From CAWGXG01 sp963826505 (GTDB lineage Bacteria; Chloroflexota; Anaerolineae; Aggregatilineales; Aggregatilineaceae), in assembly GCA_963826505.1 (NCBI GenBank), contig CAWGXG010000010.1, positions 1 to 64,000 of the forward strand: a stretch of 64,000 nucleotides of DNA, in the 5' to 3' direction. The stretch's first letter is position 1, and every line of letters begins with the position of its first letter. The notes below the pieces were generated by a model. That model searched no databases. It was given only the letters and a program-made list of their open reading frames with translations, and was not told where the DNA came from. The position numbers were made by a program, and so were the translations under genes. This document shows, piece after piece, positions 62,952 to 64,000 of the stretch.

Positions 62952-64000
62952 TCACAGCGCGAAGCCGTCCACGTGATAGGGCGCGACGGTGGCCGCCGGG
63001 GCAACCGCGCGCACCTGCGTTTGCAGCGTGTCGCGCTGCGCGGCGATGGCCGCTTCATCGAGCGCGCCAATACCTGCCGCTGCGGCTTCCGCCGGGTATT
63101 CTGTTCCCGGCGCGGGCACGTAATTCGACAGATAGACCTGATCGCCCGGGCCAAGGTTCATCGCGCGTATTGCTTCCACGGATCGTGCGACGTGTTCTGC
63201 TGCGAAGCGATCCCCGCCGATGCCCGCCATCAGAATTACGCCGACCGAGACACCCCCCGCCCGCAGCGATCCCACCGCTTCGATCGCGTCGGACACACTG
63301 CCCGGCTTGCGCAGAAAACGCAGCAGATCGTCGTCGCCAGTTTCCAACCCGATGTAAGCCCGCTCCAGACCCAACCCGGCCAACTCCGCCCACTCCGCCG
63401 GGGATTTGCGCCCCACGTCGAACGCGCTCACAAACGAATAAACCGGGCGCGGACGGTCCGGCAGGGCGAAGAATTCCTGCGCGATGGTGAAAATCGTGCG
63501 CAGACGGTCCATCGACAGCACCAGCGCGTTGGCGTCCGCCAGAAACAGCCCGCGCCGCAAGCTGATCCCCTCCCCGAAGAAGGCGCGCACGCCCGCGCAG
63601 TGCTCGCGGAAGGACTCCGGGGTGTGGGTGTGGAAGCGGCGATCACGGTACAGGCCGCAGAACGTGCAGCGATTCCACGAGCAGCCTTCCGTCGCTTGCA
63701 GCACCAGCGCCAGGTATTGATCGGGTGGGAGAATGCTCACGGGTTTGTACAGGCGGCTGAAAGCCGCGCCATCCTCCGCCAGCCGATCCGGTCCAAACGC
63801 GAGTACAGTCGCCAGCGCCGCCGCCATGCGATCGCGGTCGTCTGGCGAGAGGCCCAGGCGCGGCACTACGGCGGCCAGCGCGCGCAAGTCGGCGAAGACG
63901 CGCGCCAACAGCGCGTCGCGTTCGGGGAGCGGCAGCTCACGGCGGCGCGGGCCATGCCCGTTAGCCACCCGCTCCAATACGCGGTGATCGAGCGTGCGCT
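62952..64000 (-). CDS. Radical SAM protein, 5' end probably outside window
   Basis: At least 349 residues without a stop to the right edge. The iron-sulphur site is TEGCSWNRCTFCGLY, a Cx4CxxC spacing rather than the canonical Cx3CxxC; this form occurs in a family of oxygen-independent radical SAM enzymes without a fixed assigned reaction. Glu-rich IGLETGDDDLLRFLRKP and GGVSVGVILMAGIGGD are typical SAM-contacting blocks. The only start candidate in view is TTG 63977; the frame upstream (RTLDHRVLERVANGH) still looks coding, so the gene likely starts beyond 64000. Product unknown. Confidence 0.85.
   Translation of the reverse strand, partial: RTLDHRVLERVANGHGPRRRELPLPERDALLARVFADLRALAAVVPRLGLSPDDRDRMAAALATVLAFGPDRLAEDGAAFSRLYKPVSILPPDQYLALVLQATEGCSWNRCTFCGLYRDRRFHTHTPESFREHCAGVRAFFGEGISLRRGLFLADANALVLSMDRLRTIFTIAQEFFALPDRPRPVYSFVSAFDVGRKSPAEWAELAGLGLERAYIGLETGDDDLLRFLRKPGSVSDAIEAVGSLRAGGVSVGVILMAGIGGDRFAAEHVARSVEAIRAMNLGPGDQVYLSNYVPAPGTEYPAEAAAAGIGALDEAAIAAQRDTLQTQVRAVAPAATVAPYHVDGFAL

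Noticed and set aside
1..64000. tRNA, rRNA, CRISPR array, transposase or prophage genes
   Set aside because: I read the intergenic regions and the coding genes on both strands and saw none; a short tRNA hidden in a coding region cannot be fully excluded by eye.

Overview
The window is GC-rich, densely packed bacterial DNA from a long-lived chromosomal neighbourhood: no plasmid or phage genes, transposases, rRNA, tRNA or CRISPR arrays were seen. The gene set suggests a Chloroflexota (Anaerolineae-like) bacterium. It includes class II HMG-CoA reductase, a PPi-type phosphofructokinase beside an ATP-type one, a split acyl-CoA carboxylase, many PMT/ArnT-like membrane glycosyltransferases, CHAD and AIM24 proteins, giant FtsX permeases and no outer-membrane machinery. 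This assignment is inference from gene content, not from a marker gene.

Layout. 1-5 kb: the start of an HMG-CoA reductase gene (cut by the left edge), a STAS-like protein, an AI-2E-family permease and a secreted protein. 5.1-7.9 kb: a folate/pterin cluster (folE, a pteridine-reductase-like SDR, folB, folK). 7.9-11.5 kb: an HD hydrolase, an HTH-CHAD protein and an ASKHA-fold protein. 11.4-19.1 kb (minus): four translationally coupled membrane glycosyltransferases, the last badly disrupted. 19.2-27.4 kb (minus): the three parts of a biotin-dependent acyl-CoA carboxylase (carboxyltransferase, biotin carboxylase, biotin carrier), interleaved with a PHP phosphoesterase, a Ca2+/H+ antiporter and a secreted cyclophilin. 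28-33 kb (plus): a TPR/Cys-rich membrane protein, two adjacent phosphofructokinases and an AIM24 protein. 33-40 kb: small and surface proteins, DUF2202, thioredoxin and TolB-like propeller proteins. 40.4-49.8 kb (minus): an ABC export locus with two ATPases and two ~1200-residue FtsX permeases. 50-64 kb: a Ser/Thr kinase, a DUF1295 protein, Fpg, methyltransferases, a lipoprotein, an MDR dehydrogenase, a secreted HExxH protease, a GNAT protein, a candidate PIN/DUF2188 toxin-antitoxin pair, a MarR regulator and a radical SAM protein (cut by the right edge).

Two features cut across the whole window. First, at least thirteen genes, several of them housekeeping, are broken by one-base frameshifts, often at short homopolymers; this looks like sequence error more than gene decay, and gene spans below are given across the shifts. 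Second, two families of short GC-rich or palindromic intergenic repeats recur: about nine copies of a CCCCTC/GAGGGG palindrome and three copies of a CAGAGAAAAACAGG element. One copy of the palindrome lies inside a glycosyltransferase reading frame.

The most interesting leads are the DUF2188-PIN pair, the pteridine-reductase-like SDR whose catalytic Tyr is His, the paired ATP/PPi phosphofructokinases, the ABC ATPase with an AbrB-like tail, the leaderless promoter of the MarR gene, and the dispersed palindromes.
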